Positions 36,401-44,946 of a stretch of 64,000 nt of DNA are shown one piece after another; position 1 is the stretch's first letter; each line of letters starts with the position of its first letter. This DNA comes from Candidatus Nitrotoga sp. M5 (GTDB lineage: Bacteria > Pseudomonadota > Gammaproteobacteria > Burkholderiales > Gallionellaceae). The position numbers and the translations under genes were made by a program. The notes below the pieces were generated by a model, which was not told the origin of the DNA, made no database searches, and saw only the letters and a program-made list of their open reading frames with translations. The stretch covers positions 1-64,000 of the forward strand of contig NZ_CAKMNW010000010.1 in NCBI RefSeq assembly GCF_927904885.1, written 5' to 3'.

Positions 36401-36572
36401 CAAGGAAATTGCTCGCCTTGCAGGTGAAATTTCCAAGGCAAAAGGCAAGCTCGGTAATACCAGTTTCGTTGCGCGCGCCCCGCAAAAAGTGGTAGAACAA
36501 GAACGCAGGCGTATGGACGACTTCACTATTACATTGACCCAATTACAGGCGCAACTCGACAAACTTGGTTAA
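33405..36572 (+). CDS. valS: Valyl-tRNA synthetase with extra N-terminal segment
   Basis: The frame encodes 1055 residues. The synthetase proper starts at residue 132 ([20 protein letters not shown]) and has HIGH-type [15 protein letters not shown], the editing domain, KMSKS in [14 protein letters not shown], the anticodon-binding domain and a C-terminal coiled coil ([23 protein letters not shown]). Residues 1-131 form an acidic, Pro-rich unknown segment ([23 protein letters not shown] in the middle). Related genomes often have a separate small gene here, so this may be an in-frame fusion, or two products with an internal start at ATG 33798; no ribosome-binding site precedes that ATG. The stop overlaps the convergent tusA-like gene by 4 bases. 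Confidence 0.93.
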   Translation: MSYSSDLSNELSKLPVLTDVVDTDAPEIPTLTEVVAEEPSVLITEKKEIANLSDAQYQDLAMQIAPQLETLLRAKLSPQFDAMWQDAWNQAKSNLPDLIQAHISTPPVSPPSVIITPIATATDRLKSNTINMELTKSFEPQTIEARWYPIWENAGYFQAKLESNKPAYAIMLPPPNVTGTLHMGHAFQNTLMDALTRYHRMRGDNTLWQPGTDHAGIATQIVVERQLDAKKIKRHDLGREKFIERVWEWKEESGSTITRQMRRLGTSCDWSRERFTMDEGLSEAVTEVFVKLYEQGLIYRGKRLVNWDPVLGTAVSDLEVVSQEEDGFMWHIAYPLESGVGALIVATTRPETLLGDVAVAVHPEDTRYQHLIGKRLQLPLCNRTIPIIADEYVDPAFGTGCVKITPAHDFNDYIVGQRHSLTPINIFTLDAKINEHAPAVYQGLDRFDARKKILSDLSTQKLLVDTKPHKLMVPRGDRSHAVIEPMLTDQWFVKMEGLAQRGLKAVADGEIKFVPENWTNTYNQWLTNIQDWCISRQLWWGHRIPAWHDDQGNIFVARNEEDARKQAGNAKLRQDEDVLDTWFSSALWPFSTLGWPHNTQELKTFLPTSVLVTGFDIIFFWVARMVMMSLHFTDKVPFREVYVHGLIRDAEGQKMSKSKGNVLDPLDLIEGISLEDLVAKRTQNLMNPKQAESIEKQTRKHFPDGIPAFGTDAMRFTFASLASHGRDIKFDLQRCEGYRNFCNKLWNATRFVLMNCEDQDVGLDESLPVKYSAADKWLIGRLQQAEAEMADHFDHYRFDMAARTLHELVWDTYCDWYLELAKVQLNPQSAPSLEAEKVASNAARHRATRRTLVRALETILRLAHPIIPFISEELWQKVAPLAGKQGDSIMLQPYPQANSKLIDKISIQQISLLQEMVTSCRKLRSEMNLSPAQRVPLIVSGDAAILRNFAPYLQALGKLSGVSLAHELPNTDAPVAIVGNFKLMLEIEIDVEAECERLDKEIARLAGEISKAKGKLGNTSFVARAPQKVVEQERRRMDDFTITLTQLQAQLDKLG

Positions 36573-36811
36573 ACCTGCCGGCGAAGCACGTAAAAGATGA
36601 ATTCGTCACCCTGCTGTGCTACAGACAGCAAATCATTCCCAGTTTGTTTGCAAAAATCAGTGAAGTCATCCGGTGATTTTTTGTCTGTAGCAACCACTTT
36701 CAGTACCTGCCCACCCTGCATCTGCGACAGCATTTTTTTGGTACGCAAAATAGGCAAAGGACAGCTCAACTGACGAGCATCCAATTCGACATCGAATTCT
36801 ATTGTGCTCAT
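36569..36811 (-). CDS. TusA-family sulfur carrier protein
   Basis: The 80-residue protein has [19 protein letters not shown] with the CPxP motif (Cys17), a two-layer alpha/beta fold, and [19 protein letters not shown] typical of the family. TusA-type proteins relay persulfide sulfur in tRNA thiolation, molybdenum cofactor synthesis or dissimilatory sulfur oxidation. No tusBCDE, rhodanese or hdr genes are adjacent, so the pathway cannot be fixed. It converges on valS with a 4-base overlap. Confidence 0.88.
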   Translation of the reverse strand: MSTIEFDVELDARQLSCPLPILRTKKMLSQMQGGQVLKVVATDKKSPDDFTDFCKQTGNDLLSVAQQGDEFIFYVLRRQV

Positions 36812-37456
36812 GTCACTGGTAACGCACTTACTTGCGCCCGATACGTAACACCACTCTGCACTTTGACCGACTCAGCAAATCCCGGCGCTGAGGTAAAATC
36901 TGAAGCATACGTAAAACTCTCATTTATCTTAGAGTGCAATTCTGTTTTGTTTATGTTCATAGTCGTTTCAATTAAATATTTTTTCAATGTTTAAAAGGAC
37001 TCTCGCAATAATTATTGAAAAAATGCATGTTATAAAAAGCTTTATGTAAACTCAGAGTGGGCAATCAACGTTCAACCCCTTGTAGGAAAAGTCAATCCGT
37101 CTATCCTGAACTAAGCAAGCTCCGCATGCACAATGCAAGGTGTAAGAAGCGAACAGTTTTACTGCCGCTTGGATATGATGACGATTTTCAATATTTCGCA
37201 ATCACATTGATCAATTGAACAATAAAAAATCTGTTCATTGAGAGCAAGTCAAAGGATGAACGATTTTTTAGCTGATTATTTCTTGTTGTATATCTTTATA
37301 TTTATCGAAGGATAATCCACAACAAATTACATAAAGCCAATGCTGATGTTCATTATACCTTGCTAATAAATAATCACAGGCACTCCATCCTAACTTGATC
37401 TTAAACTCTGCACTTCAAGCTTGGGAACCACTGGGCAAAGCAGGTATCATATTGTC
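36812..37456. other. Intergenic region with dispersed repeat copy
   Basis: No gene recognised. It contains the third dispersed-repeat copy (37262-37340). A segment at 37055-37085 (GGGCAATCAACGTTCAACCC) resembles 5668-5690, suggesting the repeat belongs to a longer, internally decayed unit in both places. Otherwise the stretch is featureless AT-rich sequence. Confidence 0.45.
37262..37340 (+). repeat. Dispersed repeat family, copy C
   Basis: Reads TTTTTTAGCTGATTATTTCT, then TTTATCGAAGGATAATCCAC and TTACATAAAGCCAA. Same orientation as copies A and B; lies about 115 bases before the M48 protease start. Confidence 0.6.
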
Positions 37457-38878
37457 ATGAAAAATTTGTTATACATCGTGCTCTATACATGGTCGCTGTT
37501 GTGCCGCGCTGACGGCTTGCCCGACTTGGGCGACACATCGCAGGAGGCTATGTCACCGCAACAGGAGCGACAAATCGGCGTACAAAGTATGTTTGAAATC
37601 CGCTCCGATAAAGACTATCTTGATGATGCTGAAATCAATGATTACCTTAACCAGATTGGATATCAACTGGTTGCCAACAGCAACGAACCAGGACAGGAAT
37701 TTGAGTTCTTTGCCATCAACGACAACAGCATTAACGCTTTTGCGTTGCCCGGCGGCTTCATTGGCGTAAACACTGGGCTGATACTCATGTCACAAAGCGA
37801 ATCCGAACTCGCATCAGTACTTGGCCACGAAATCGCCCACGTCACCCAGCATCACCTGGCACGTATGGTAGCAGGCCAGAAAGTTGACTCAATCACCGCC
37901 ATAGCTGCCCTTGCAGTGGCCATCCTGGCTGCGCGCAGTAACCCGCAAGCCTCTCAGGCGGCGATGGTCGGAATGCAGGCCAGCTCCATCCAACGGCAAC
38001 TGAACTTTACCCGCACGCATGAAAAAGAAGCGGACCGCATCGGCCTCACCACGCTGCAAAAAGCAGGCTTCGATCCTTACGCCATGCCTATCTTTTTCGA
38101 ACGCCTGCAAAAATCCACACGTCTGCTAGACAACAACGCGCCATCGTACTTACGTACTCACCCAGTCACAAGTGACCGCATCGCCGATGTCGCGAACCGC
38201 GTACAACAAATTCCCTATCGTCTGGTTGCCGACAGCCTCAACTTCCAGCTAGTGCGCGCCAAACTGCGGGCCATGCAGAAAAATACACAGGAAGCAGTCA
38301 ATTTCTTCCAAAGCGCACTTGGGGAACAAAAATATGGTAATCAAACCGCCAAACGTTACGGTTTGGCAATGGCACTGTTGCGCTCCGGACAAGTCGCACG
38401 CGCCACGCAGGAATTTGCCCCGTTGGAAACTCTGACATCGCGAAACCCGATGATCGCAACGCTGGCAGGACAAATCAGACGTGCAAGCAAGAATAACGAC
38501 GGCATAGTTGCATTCTACCGCAGCACTACTCAAAGCTTTCCCCAGCACCGAGCACTAGTCTATGACTATGCCGAGCTGCTGATGGAAACCAAGCGATTTG
38601 AAGATGCGCTCAAACTGCTCAACGAACAAATCATGACGCATCCCAATGACCTACGTCTGCATGAACTACTGGCGCGTAATTACGCGGCCTTGGGCAAGCG
38701 ACAAAAAGAGCACCACATGCTGGCCTACACTTACATTCTGCGTGGCAACTTGCACAGTGCAATTGAACAACTGGAATTGGCCAAGAAATCAGGAACGGAT
38801 TTTCACGAGTTATCGATCATTGAAAGTGAACTGAAACAGTTCAAGGAGATCGCGGCGGCGCATGCAAAAAATAATTGA
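37457..38878 (+). CDS. M48-family periplasmic metalloprotease with TPR domain (BepA-like)
   Basis: The 473-residue protein has a signal peptide (KNLLYIVLYTWSLLCRADG), an M48 protease domain with the zinc motif LGHEIAHVTQHH and downstream EKEADRIGLTTLQKAGFDP (third zinc ligand Glu), and a C-terminal TPR array from about residue 290. This architecture is that of BepA/YfgC, which degrades misassembled outer-membrane proteins and assists LptD assembly. ATG 37457 was chosen over an upstream TTG because it gives a normal signal peptide. The neighbours do not add functional information. Confidence 0.88.
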   Translation: MKNLLYIVLYTWSLLCRADGLPDLGDTSQEAMSPQQERQIGVQSMFEIRSDKDYLDDAEINDYLNQIGYQLVANSNEPGQEFEFFAINDNSINAFALPGGFIGVNTGLILMSQSESELASVLGHEIAHVTQHHLARMVAGQKVDSITAIAALAVAILAARSNPQASQAAMVGMQASSIQRQLNFTRTHEKEADRIGLTTLQKAGFDPYAMPIFFERLQKSTRLLDNNAPSYLRTHPVTSDRIADVANRVQQIPYRLVADSLNFQLVRAKLRAMQKNTQEAVNFFQSALGEQKYGNQTAKRYGLAMALLRSGQVARATQEFAPLETLTSRNPMIATLAGQIRRASKNNDGIVAFYRSTTQSFPQHRALVYDYAELLMETKRFEDALKLLNEQIMTHPNDLRLHELLARNYAALGKRQKEHHMLAYTYILRGNLHSAIEQLELAKKSGTDFHELSIIESELKQFKEIAAAHAKNN

Positions 38879-38906
38879 CAGGTTATTCGGCGTGAAAAGC
38901 TATTGC

Positions 38907-40550
38907 TTATGGTGAAATAATTTTTTGTTGCTGCTGCTGACTCACTGCCACGATAACGCAAGCTTGTTGTAGCCCTAACTGGCAGCTTTTTTTCATTTGC
39001 TGTATTGATCCCGCCATGTCACGTAAATTTTTTAAAACGAAGCTTTTACCATAATAAGCACTGGCGATTTCCGGGTTACCAGCAATCGCTTTATCAAATT
39101 CTGCAAGCGCTTTCAGATTCTGTCCTAAATTTGAATATGCAGAAGCCAAAGCAATATTTACCTCTGGATAGGTTGAGTTAATTGATAGCGATTTTTTATA
39201 ATCGGCAATGGCCGCATCCCAATTTTTAACCGCAGCCGAAGCATGTCCGCGAATGTAATAGGTGCGATGGGAACCGAGGCGGTCTTCACCCTGTAGCAAG
39301 CCCACTGCGTCATCCCACAGACGGTAATTATCTGCAAACACCCATAATCGATTCCATGCCAGCGGCGCTAATAGTAATACCACTAATGCGCCGACCAACA
39401 TGATTTTTCTGCTGGGAAGTGAACTAAGCATTAAAGGCAATAACAACATATAGCCAGGCAACCATAAATAGCTGCGATACAGCACAAAAATTTCCTGAAC
39501 GCGTATGCTTGAAAACTCCACCAAAAAGTAGCACCACGGATATAACAATGCCAATCCCAACAAAGCACCACGTCCACCGCGCAGCAAAATAACCAGCGCA
39601 AATGCTCCATAAGCAACAAACGCAAGCAGACCGATCCAACTAGTCCACTCTTTCCAGGTGAGTATAAATGGCTCGCGCATATCCAGCGACATCCACGCGG
39701 GATTTGGCACAAGCATTAACAAGCAGTATTTGAAAAAAAGCCCCGCCTGTGTCAATACGCTTAACAAGTGCAGTGATGAAGTTCCCTGAAGCAGCGCTTG
39801 TTCCCCAAATAATGCTGCGGCATCCTTCTCATAAGGCACACCAAATATACCTTTTATACGCAACACCACAAACAGCCCAACCAATGCGAATCCTAGCCAA
39901 GTCGTCAGCAGGACACGTAACGAAAGTTTATTCTGGGCACGAATCGCCATTGTTAAAGGTAGTAAAATGGCCGGAGCCATCAAGCTGTGTTCCTTGCTGA
40001 ATAATGCCAGAAAATATGCCATAACAGCTAACACCATAAAGCGTTTATCACCCTCCAGCAGGCCGCGAAGATAGGCTAATTGCATTACCAATGTGAATAA
40101 TGTCGCCATCAGAATGCTGCGCTGTATCAGATAGCCTACTCCATAAACCGCGAGCGGGTGACATGCGAATATCAGCGCCCCCAACCATGCGCCCCAATTC
40201 ACGATATGTTCTTTTTCCACATCAGTGATAAATAGCTTGATCCACATCCGCAACACCAGCAATAGCAACAACACATTTACACTATGCAGCAATAAATTCT
40301 GTATACGAAAAACAAGGGGATCCTCTCCGAAAAATACCCAGGTAAAACCAAACGTCGTATAGGGAAACCAGCGTAAATCAAATCGAAACAGCGTATTGGC
40401 GTAATGATCTATAGTTGCATCAAAAAATGGAACATCATCGAATATCAGGGGATTATTCAAAAATGGGACATACACCGCAATAACCACCATCACCAAAATC
40501 AGCGCTTTGATTTGGTCAAGTGGGTAAAGAAATTTGTTAAAAAAATTCAT
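38907..40550 (-). CDS. Polytopic membrane protein with C-terminal TPR (GT-C/TMTC-like)
   Basis: The 547-residue protein has about ten hydrophobic helices in the first 400 residues, with FACHPLAVYGVGYLIQRSILMATLFTLV and LALFSKEHSLMAPAILLPL resembling the membrane part of TMTC/Wzy-like glycosyl-transfer proteins. Three TPR-like units follow (AAVKNWDAAIADYKKSLSIN, VNIALASAYSNLGQNLKALAEFDKAIAGN, SAYYGKSFVLKNLRD). It stands 134 bases after the pilin gene, behind that gene's terminator, so a role in glycosylating pilin or another surface glycan is plausible but unproven. ATG 40550 (MNFFNKFLY) is preferred to ATG 40577, which lies almost on the terminator T-run. Confidence 0.6.
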   Translation of the reverse strand: MNFFNKFLYPLDQIKALILVMVVIAVYVPFLNNPLIFDDVPFFDATIDHYANTLFRFDLRWFPYTTFGFTWVFFGEDPLVFRIQNLLLHSVNVLLLLLVLRMWIKLFITDVEKEHIVNWGAWLGALIFACHPLAVYGVGYLIQRSILMATLFTLVMQLAYLRGLLEGDKRFMVLAVMAYFLALFSKEHSLMAPAILLPLTMAIRAQNKLSLRVLLTTWLGFALVGLFVVLRIKGIFGVPYEKDAAALFGEQALLQGTSSLHLLSVLTQAGLFFKYCLLMLVPNPAWMSLDMREPFILTWKEWTSWIGLLAFVAYGAFALVILLRGGRGALLGLALLYPWCYFLVEFSSIRVQEIFVLYRSYLWLPGYMLLLPLMLSSLPSRKIMLVGALVVLLLAPLAWNRLWVFADNYRLWDDAVGLLQGEDRLGSHRTYYIRGHASAAVKNWDAAIADYKKSLSINSTYPEVNIALASAYSNLGQNLKALAEFDKAIAGNPEIASAYYGKSFVLKNLRDMAGSIQQMKKSCQLGLQQACVIVAVSQQQQQKIISP

Positions 40551-40582
40551 TGAGCACACCGATGTAATGTCAACCATTTACG

Positions 40583-40615
40583 AAAAAAAACCCGCGATCC
40601 ATTGCAGAACGCGGG
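40583..40615 (-). terminator. Rho-independent terminator of pilA
   Basis: On the minus strand CCCGCG-loop-CGCGGG is followed by eight T. It lies about 70 bases after the pilin stop codon and separates pilA from the downstream TPR membrane protein gene. Confidence 0.85.
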
Positions 40616-40684
40616 CCTTCATAAAACCATCAACGCTACCATTTAAAATCTTGGTGAGAGAAAATGTTATTTTATTTCATGGCA

Positions 40685-41131
40685 CTACCACTTTGAAATG
40701 ACGTTCGTTAGAACTGGATCAGTGCTACTTGATTGAAGTGCCCACGTTGTAGCTGTCCCTCCAAATGTTGGAGTCCAAGTAATTGTTTTTCCATCGATTG
40801 TTGTCGCCTTAATACAAGAAGCGCAGAGAGTAGCTACGATCGCACCCGTTCCAGCCGTCACAGCATAACTTGCAACCTCTAAGGTAGGTGTTGGACCGGT
40901 ACCCAACCCAAGGGAGCTCCAAGCACTAGCACCAGCAGGTGCAGAACCATTTTCCTGGGCAAACATGGCAATAGCCAGCTTAATTGGATCCACAGCAGAT
41001 GCGACTTTTGAAAGCTTTGCTTTAACTACGTAATCCTGATAGGCCGGAATCGCTACCGCAGCCAGAATGCCGATTATCGCGACCACGATCATTAATTCAA
41101 TCAGGGTAAAACCTTTTTGCATTTGTTTCAT
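40685..41131 (-). CDS. pilA: Type IV major pilin (PilA-like)
   Basis: The 148-residue prepilin has the class III leader MKQMQKG cleaved before [20 protein letters not shown], with the invariant glutamate at mature position 5 and the long hydrophobic N-terminal helix. The globular part is Thr/Ala-rich; a close cysteine pair (ATLCASCIK) lies near residue 113, unlike the long disulfide loop of many pilins. ATG 41131 is chosen over longer frames because AAAGGAG lies 10 bases upstream and it gives a standard leader. A sigma-54 promoter precedes it and a strong terminator follows, so it is monocistronic. It is the filament subunit for twitching or attachment. Confidence 0.93.
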   Translation of the reverse strand: MKQMQKGFTLIELMIVVAIIGILAAVAIPAYQDYVVKAKLSKVASAVDPIKLAIAMFAQENGSAPAGASAWSSLGLGTGPTPTLEVASYAVTAGTGAIVATLCASCIKATTIDGKTITWTPTFGGTATTWALQSSSTDPVLTNVISKW

Positions 41132-41459
41132 TACTGAGACTCCTTTAAGAGTTGAATATTCGGTACACAGGGTGTGCAGCTTACAATAAGCATGATTCAT
41201 GCCAAGTCAAAATTATTTCAGCTTTTCCTGACTGGGCTGGGTTTGCGGGCATTCTCGAAAGTGACGTTAATACTTCGCATTGATGGGAAATGCCAATTTA
41301 CGTCAGGTAAGTGACGGTTTGCGTCACTCTGGTTTATACATAAGTAACAATGTCACAAAAATCAAGCAATCTACTATCAGCCCCTTGACTAATCAGAGCT
41401 TTATCAGCACTAAATTTGTGAGTTAATCTAATGAAAGAAGATAATTTTTTAAACAGCTA
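41132..41459. other. Intergenic region holding the pilA promoter
   Basis: About 330 bases between the pilA start and the end of the pilB-type gene. It contains the sigma-54 promoter at 41189-41204; PilR-type activator sites would lie further upstream, but none was identified by eye. Confidence 0.5.
41189..41204 (-). promoter_or_regulatory. Sigma-54 promoter of pilA
   Basis: On the minus strand TGGCATGAATCATGCT fits TGGCACG-N4-TTGC[AT] with correct GG/GC spacing. It would start transcription about 45 bases before the pilin ATG. RpoN with PilS/PilR controls pilA in many Proteobacteria. Confidence 0.8.
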
Positions 41460-43889
41460 TTACTTCATGCAGACGACACGCACCTGATGTATATCGGTGA
41501 TACCGGATAAAACTTTTTCAATGCCATCTTGCCTCAAGGTGCGCATACCATCGTTGAGTGCGTTGGCGTACATTTCCGTGACTCGGGCGTGTTCCTGAAT
41601 ATTCTTTTTTATCAGGTCAGTGCCCACCATCAACTCATGCAACCCTACCCGTCCGCGATAGCCTGTGCCGGAGCAATACTCACAGCCAACCGGTTCAAAC
41701 AAGGTAAATCTCCCCATTTCATCAGCGAACAGTTTGACCCATTCAGCATACAGTGCCTTGTAAGCAGTATTGACATCCTTTTTCCAGGATGCACAATCCA
41801 TAAGCTCTGTCGAATATTCAGCTAGTAATAATTTGAGCTCATCTTGAGTGGCGGTATGAGGTTTTTTGCATTTATTGCACAAACGTTTGGCCAAGCGTTG
41901 CGCCAGAACACCAAGCAGTGCATCTGCAAAATTAAATGGATCCATGCCCATATCCAATAATCGTACGACGGACTCCGGCGCGCTATTGGTGTGCAGTGTG
42001 GCGAACACCAAATGACCGGTAAGAGAGGCTTCTATGCCGATGGAAACCGTTTCCTTGTCGCGCATTTCGCCCACCATGATTACGTCTGGGTCGGCGCGCA
42101 AAAAAGCCCGCATGATGGTGGCGAAATCCATACCAGCCTTTTTGTTAATCTGTACCTGTCGCAGACCCTTTTGTGTAATTTCTACTGGATCTTCTGCAGT
42201 CCAGATTTTCGTCTCAGGCTTATTAATATGGCCAAGCACGGAATGTAACGTAGTCGTTTTACCGGATCCGGTCGGGCCGCATACAAAAAACAAGCCGTAA
42301 GGTTTGCTGATCACCGTTTTCAAGGTTTCATAGTTACGTGCTGACAGGCCCAGTTCGTTGAGCCTGATCGGCTCACCGGCAGCCAAAATACGCATCACGA
42401 TGTCTTCCATGCCGCCCTGAGAGGGAATAGTAGCAACTCGCAGCTCAATATCTAAAGGGCCATATTTATTGAATTTAATCTTACCGTCCTGTGGCTTACG
42501 CTTCTCTGAAATATCAAGGTCGCACATTATTTTTATACGCGTAACAAGTGAGTTACGGAATGACGCTGGCACTTCGATATAGGGTAGTAGAGAGCCATCC
42601 TTGCGCAAACGAATCACGGTTTTGCCTCTGCCTGGAGAGGGTTCGATATGGATGTCGGAAGCGCCCATTCTGTGAGCATCTATAATGATTTTGTTAACCA
42701 GCTTGACAAGCTCATTGTCTGCTGCCTCGCTGACCTCCTCCTGGTTAATCTCATCTAACTCTTCTTCATCTCCTCCCATAGCGGACAGCATCTCATCCAT
42801 TGAAGTGTTGTCCACCTCCAAGCTACCGGGTTTACCACCAACCCCACCTCCTCCGCCAAAGAGCAAGTTGAGAGTTGCAGTAAACTCCCGCTGAGAACAA
42901 ACCCTGAAAACCAGTCGGCTCTTCGAAAAAACGTTGTTCACCACGCGTGAGGTTTGTATCCGCTCCGGATCAGTGGTAAGTATCACCAATCCTTCTTTAA
43001 TCTCATCTATCGGCACCCACTGGCTGCTTTCTACATACTCCCGTTTTAGATTTTTGAGTAACTCGGTCGGCCTGATGCGATCAGGCTTGAACGGTTCATA
43101 AGACACACCGAAGAAGAGTTCGAGTGCATTACCAAGCGAGGCCGGCTTAACTTGAAATTCGTCAAGCAATACATCCTCAATGCCAACTTTTTTGCGCCGT
43201 GCTGTGGACAGTGCCAGATCTAATTCGTCGGCAGATAACACTGCGTCATAAACCAAATAATCGTACTTGGTTTTAGCAGTAGGCTGCTGACTCTGGCGCA
43301 GCGCCACTGCCAAGCTCTGCGCTAGCTCCAATATCCCATCTACTTGCATCCTCGAAAAAGGTTGGTCTATTTTATTATTGAGGACCTGAATGACACCCGC
43401 CAAATTTATGCTATCTGGGTCGAGTATAGGCACCACAAGGGCTTGCTTGGTTCGATATCCCGTGCGCTGATCCACGTCTTGCAGGAATCGGAGATTGACA
43501 CTATGCGAAGCTAGCTCGTTCGCGTCGTATACATCCGAGAGATTAAGTATTTTTTTATTTAGCGCCACATAACCAGCAAGACTCTGCTCAGTAATGCGCA
43601 GCTTGAGGCCCTTGAATGAATTTGCCCCAGTTTTTATTTTTGAGATCAGCGTAGACTTGTCTTTATCCAGCGAATAAATAGTGATCCGATCAGCATTGAA
43701 TATCGTGCAGATATCCTTGCTAACTTCCAGCATAATTTCATCGAAATCGTATGCAGCATCAATCTTGCTTATGACGTGATTATGAATATTGCTTATAACG
43801 GCATTAAGATTTTTTGTGAATGCCAGTTGTGCCTCAATATAACTAGCATTTGCCCGTCGTTCTATCCGTAGTTCTGGTGAATTATCCAT
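41460..43889 (-). CDS. GAF-fused PilB/GspE-type pilus assembly ATPase
   Basis: The 809-residue protein has a GAF domain at about residues 45-200 (ICTIFNADRITIYSLDKDKSTLISKI, GVIQVLNNKIDQPFS), a T2SSE N-terminal domain at about 220-340, a Gly-rich linker (LLFGGGGGVGG), and the secretion ATPase with Walker A GPTGSGKTTTLHS, Asp box, Walker B (DPDVIMVGEMRD) and His box (GHLVFATLHTNSA), plus a tetracysteine zinc site (CNKCKK..CEYCSG). PilB normally lacks a GAF domain, so this enzyme may be gated by a ligand. The start is at ATG 43889 because AGGGAG lies 8 bases upstream; a longer frame begins 39 bases earlier. It powers pilus extension. Confidence 0.88.
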   Translation of the reverse strand: MDNSPELRIERRANASYIEAQLAFTKNLNAVISNIHNHVISKIDAAYDFDEIMLEVSKDICTIFNADRITIYSLDKDKSTLISKIKTGANSFKGLKLRITEQSLAGYVALNKKILNLSDVYDANELASHSVNLRFLQDVDQRTGYRTKQALVVPILDPDSINLAGVIQVLNNKIDQPFSRMQVDGILELAQSLAVALRQSQQPTAKTKYDYLVYDAVLSADELDLALSTARRKKVGIEDVLLDEFQVKPASLGNALELFFGVSYEPFKPDRIRPTELLKNLKREYVESSQWVPIDEIKEGLVILTTDPERIQTSRVVNNVFSKSRLVFRVCSQREFTATLNLLFGGGGGVGGKPGSLEVDNTSMDEMLSAMGGDEEELDEINQEEVSEAADNELVKLVNKIIIDAHRMGASDIHIEPSPGRGKTVIRLRKDGSLLPYIEVPASFRNSLVTRIKIMCDLDISEKRKPQDGKIKFNKYGPLDIELRVATIPSQGGMEDIVMRILAAGEPIRLNELGLSARNYETLKTVISKPYGLFFVCGPTGSGKTTTLHSVLGHINKPETKIWTAEDPVEITQKGLRQVQINKKAGMDFATIMRAFLRADPDVIMVGEMRDKETVSIGIEASLTGHLVFATLHTNSAPESVVRLLDMGMDPFNFADALLGVLAQRLAKRLCNKCKKPHTATQDELKLLLAEYSTELMDCASWKKDVNTAYKALYAEWVKLFADEMGRFTLFEPVGCEYCSGTGYRGRVGLHELMVGTDLIKKNIQEHARVTEMYANALNDGMRTLRQDGIEKVLSGITDIHQVRVVCMK

Positions 43890-44205
43890 CCACTTCTCCC
43901 TGATAACTTCAAATGAGGCTTGCTGCATGGTGAGGTTGCGTTACTTAGTTACTATCAAGATAGCAGCATTTAGCTAAACTCTCCCATGCACCTCTAAACA
44001 TTCAATTTCCCGGGCAAGGTAAGGCGTGATTTAAAAAATTTAATGCAGCGTACAGTTGAGATGTAAGTGATTATTCTTCAAGTTGCGCAGTATTGTGATG
44101 ACAATTGGTTTTTAGCGGTGCCATGAATTGAAGAAAGTGGGTTCAATAATGGAATAGTTTAGTTTAGCGGCTTGTGCCACATAAAGACTACACTGAAACA
44201 GGCCC
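43890..44205. other. Intergenic region with MITE-like repeat
   Basis: About 315 bases between the FHA gene end and the pilB-type start. Nearly half is the MITE-like repeat at 43988-44122. No promoter could be confidently assigned. Confidence 0.45.
43988..44122. repeat. MITE-like repeat, copy 2
   Basis: Begins GCACCTCTAAACATTCAATT and ends TTTTTAGCGGTGCC, again with inverted-repeat ends, and aligns with copy 1 at 32606-32746. Noncoding; a partial third end occurs at 58577-58600. Confidence 0.65.
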
Positions 44206-44928
44206 TCAACTTTTGAGATAAAACTCCATTTTGACGCCTGCCAACTCAATAATGTCATGCTCATTAAGCTGGCACGGTTGATCGTCCAGCGGCTTGCCAT
44301 TACGGTTGGGATAACTGGCACCTTCCACATGGGTGATGAAATAACCACTCGGACGACGCGTAAAGACTACGACTTGCAATCCAGCTTTTCCTACGGTAGT
44401 CAGGCTCTTCACTAATTCAAGCTCTTTTCCTGCATTAGGTCCAATCAGTATTTGTATTACACCAATTTTTTGTTGCGAATCAGATACTTTCTCGGCGAGT
44501 GCTAATTGTGGCTGCTCCGTAGACATTACCTTTCCTGTCATCTCATACGGATCAGCTTTCAGCGAGGGGGTGGCGATACGTGCAGACTTACGAAATACCA
44601 TTGTTTTCTCAAAATCTGCCGCAGTAGACTGAATCTTTTGATCGTTCAGATACTTAAGTATATATTTTCCAATTTCGATCACATCATTATTTTGCAAAAA
44701 ATGCCTCTTAATTGCCGTTCCATTTACCGAGGTCCCATTGGTGCTATCTAAATCTTCCAGAAAGGAATCATTCAGTATCGTGACTATCGCAGCGTGCTCA
44801 CCGCTAACAGCAAGGTTATCGATAACGATGTCGCAATGCGGTTTACGCCCTATCGTCATGCGCTCCTTATCCAGAGCATATTCCCGTAACACCCCGCCAT
44901 TCATGCTTAATATCAGTTTTGCCGCCAT
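44206..44928 (-). CDS. Double FHA-domain protein
   Basis: The 240-residue protein has one canonical FHA domain at residues 4-95 (MTIGRKPHCDIVIDNLAVSGEHAAI, LEDLDSTNGTSVNG: the GR, S-x-x-H and N-G residues that bind phosphothreonine are intact). A degenerate second one lies at 145-240 (VGKAGLQVVVFTRRPSGYFITHVEG, YPNRNGKPL, HDIIELAGVKMEF). FHA domains read phosphothreonine made by Ser/Thr kinases. It starts 18 bases after the PP2C phosphatase gene and about 1.6 kb from a Ser/Thr kinase gene, so the three probably form one phosphorylation module. It lies immediately upstream of the pilus ATPase. Confidence 0.9.
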   Translation of the reverse strand: MAAKLILSMNGGVLREYALDKERMTIGRKPHCDIVIDNLAVSGEHAAIVTILNDSFLEDLDSTNGTSVNGTAIKRHFLQNNDVIEIGKYILKYLNDQKIQSTAADFEKTMVFRKSARIATPSLKADPYEMTGKVMSTEQPQLALAEKVSDSQQKIGVIQILIGPNAGKELELVKSLTTVGKAGLQVVVFTRRPSGYFITHVEGASYPNRNGKPLDDQPCQLNEHDIIELAGVKMEFYLKS

Positions 44929-44946
44929 ATCATCCCCCTCCCTTAT

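Noticed and set aside
37200-37225. TTGATCAATTGAACAA as a possible FNR box before the M48 gene
   Set aside because: The half-sites are not at the N4 spacing of an FNR box.
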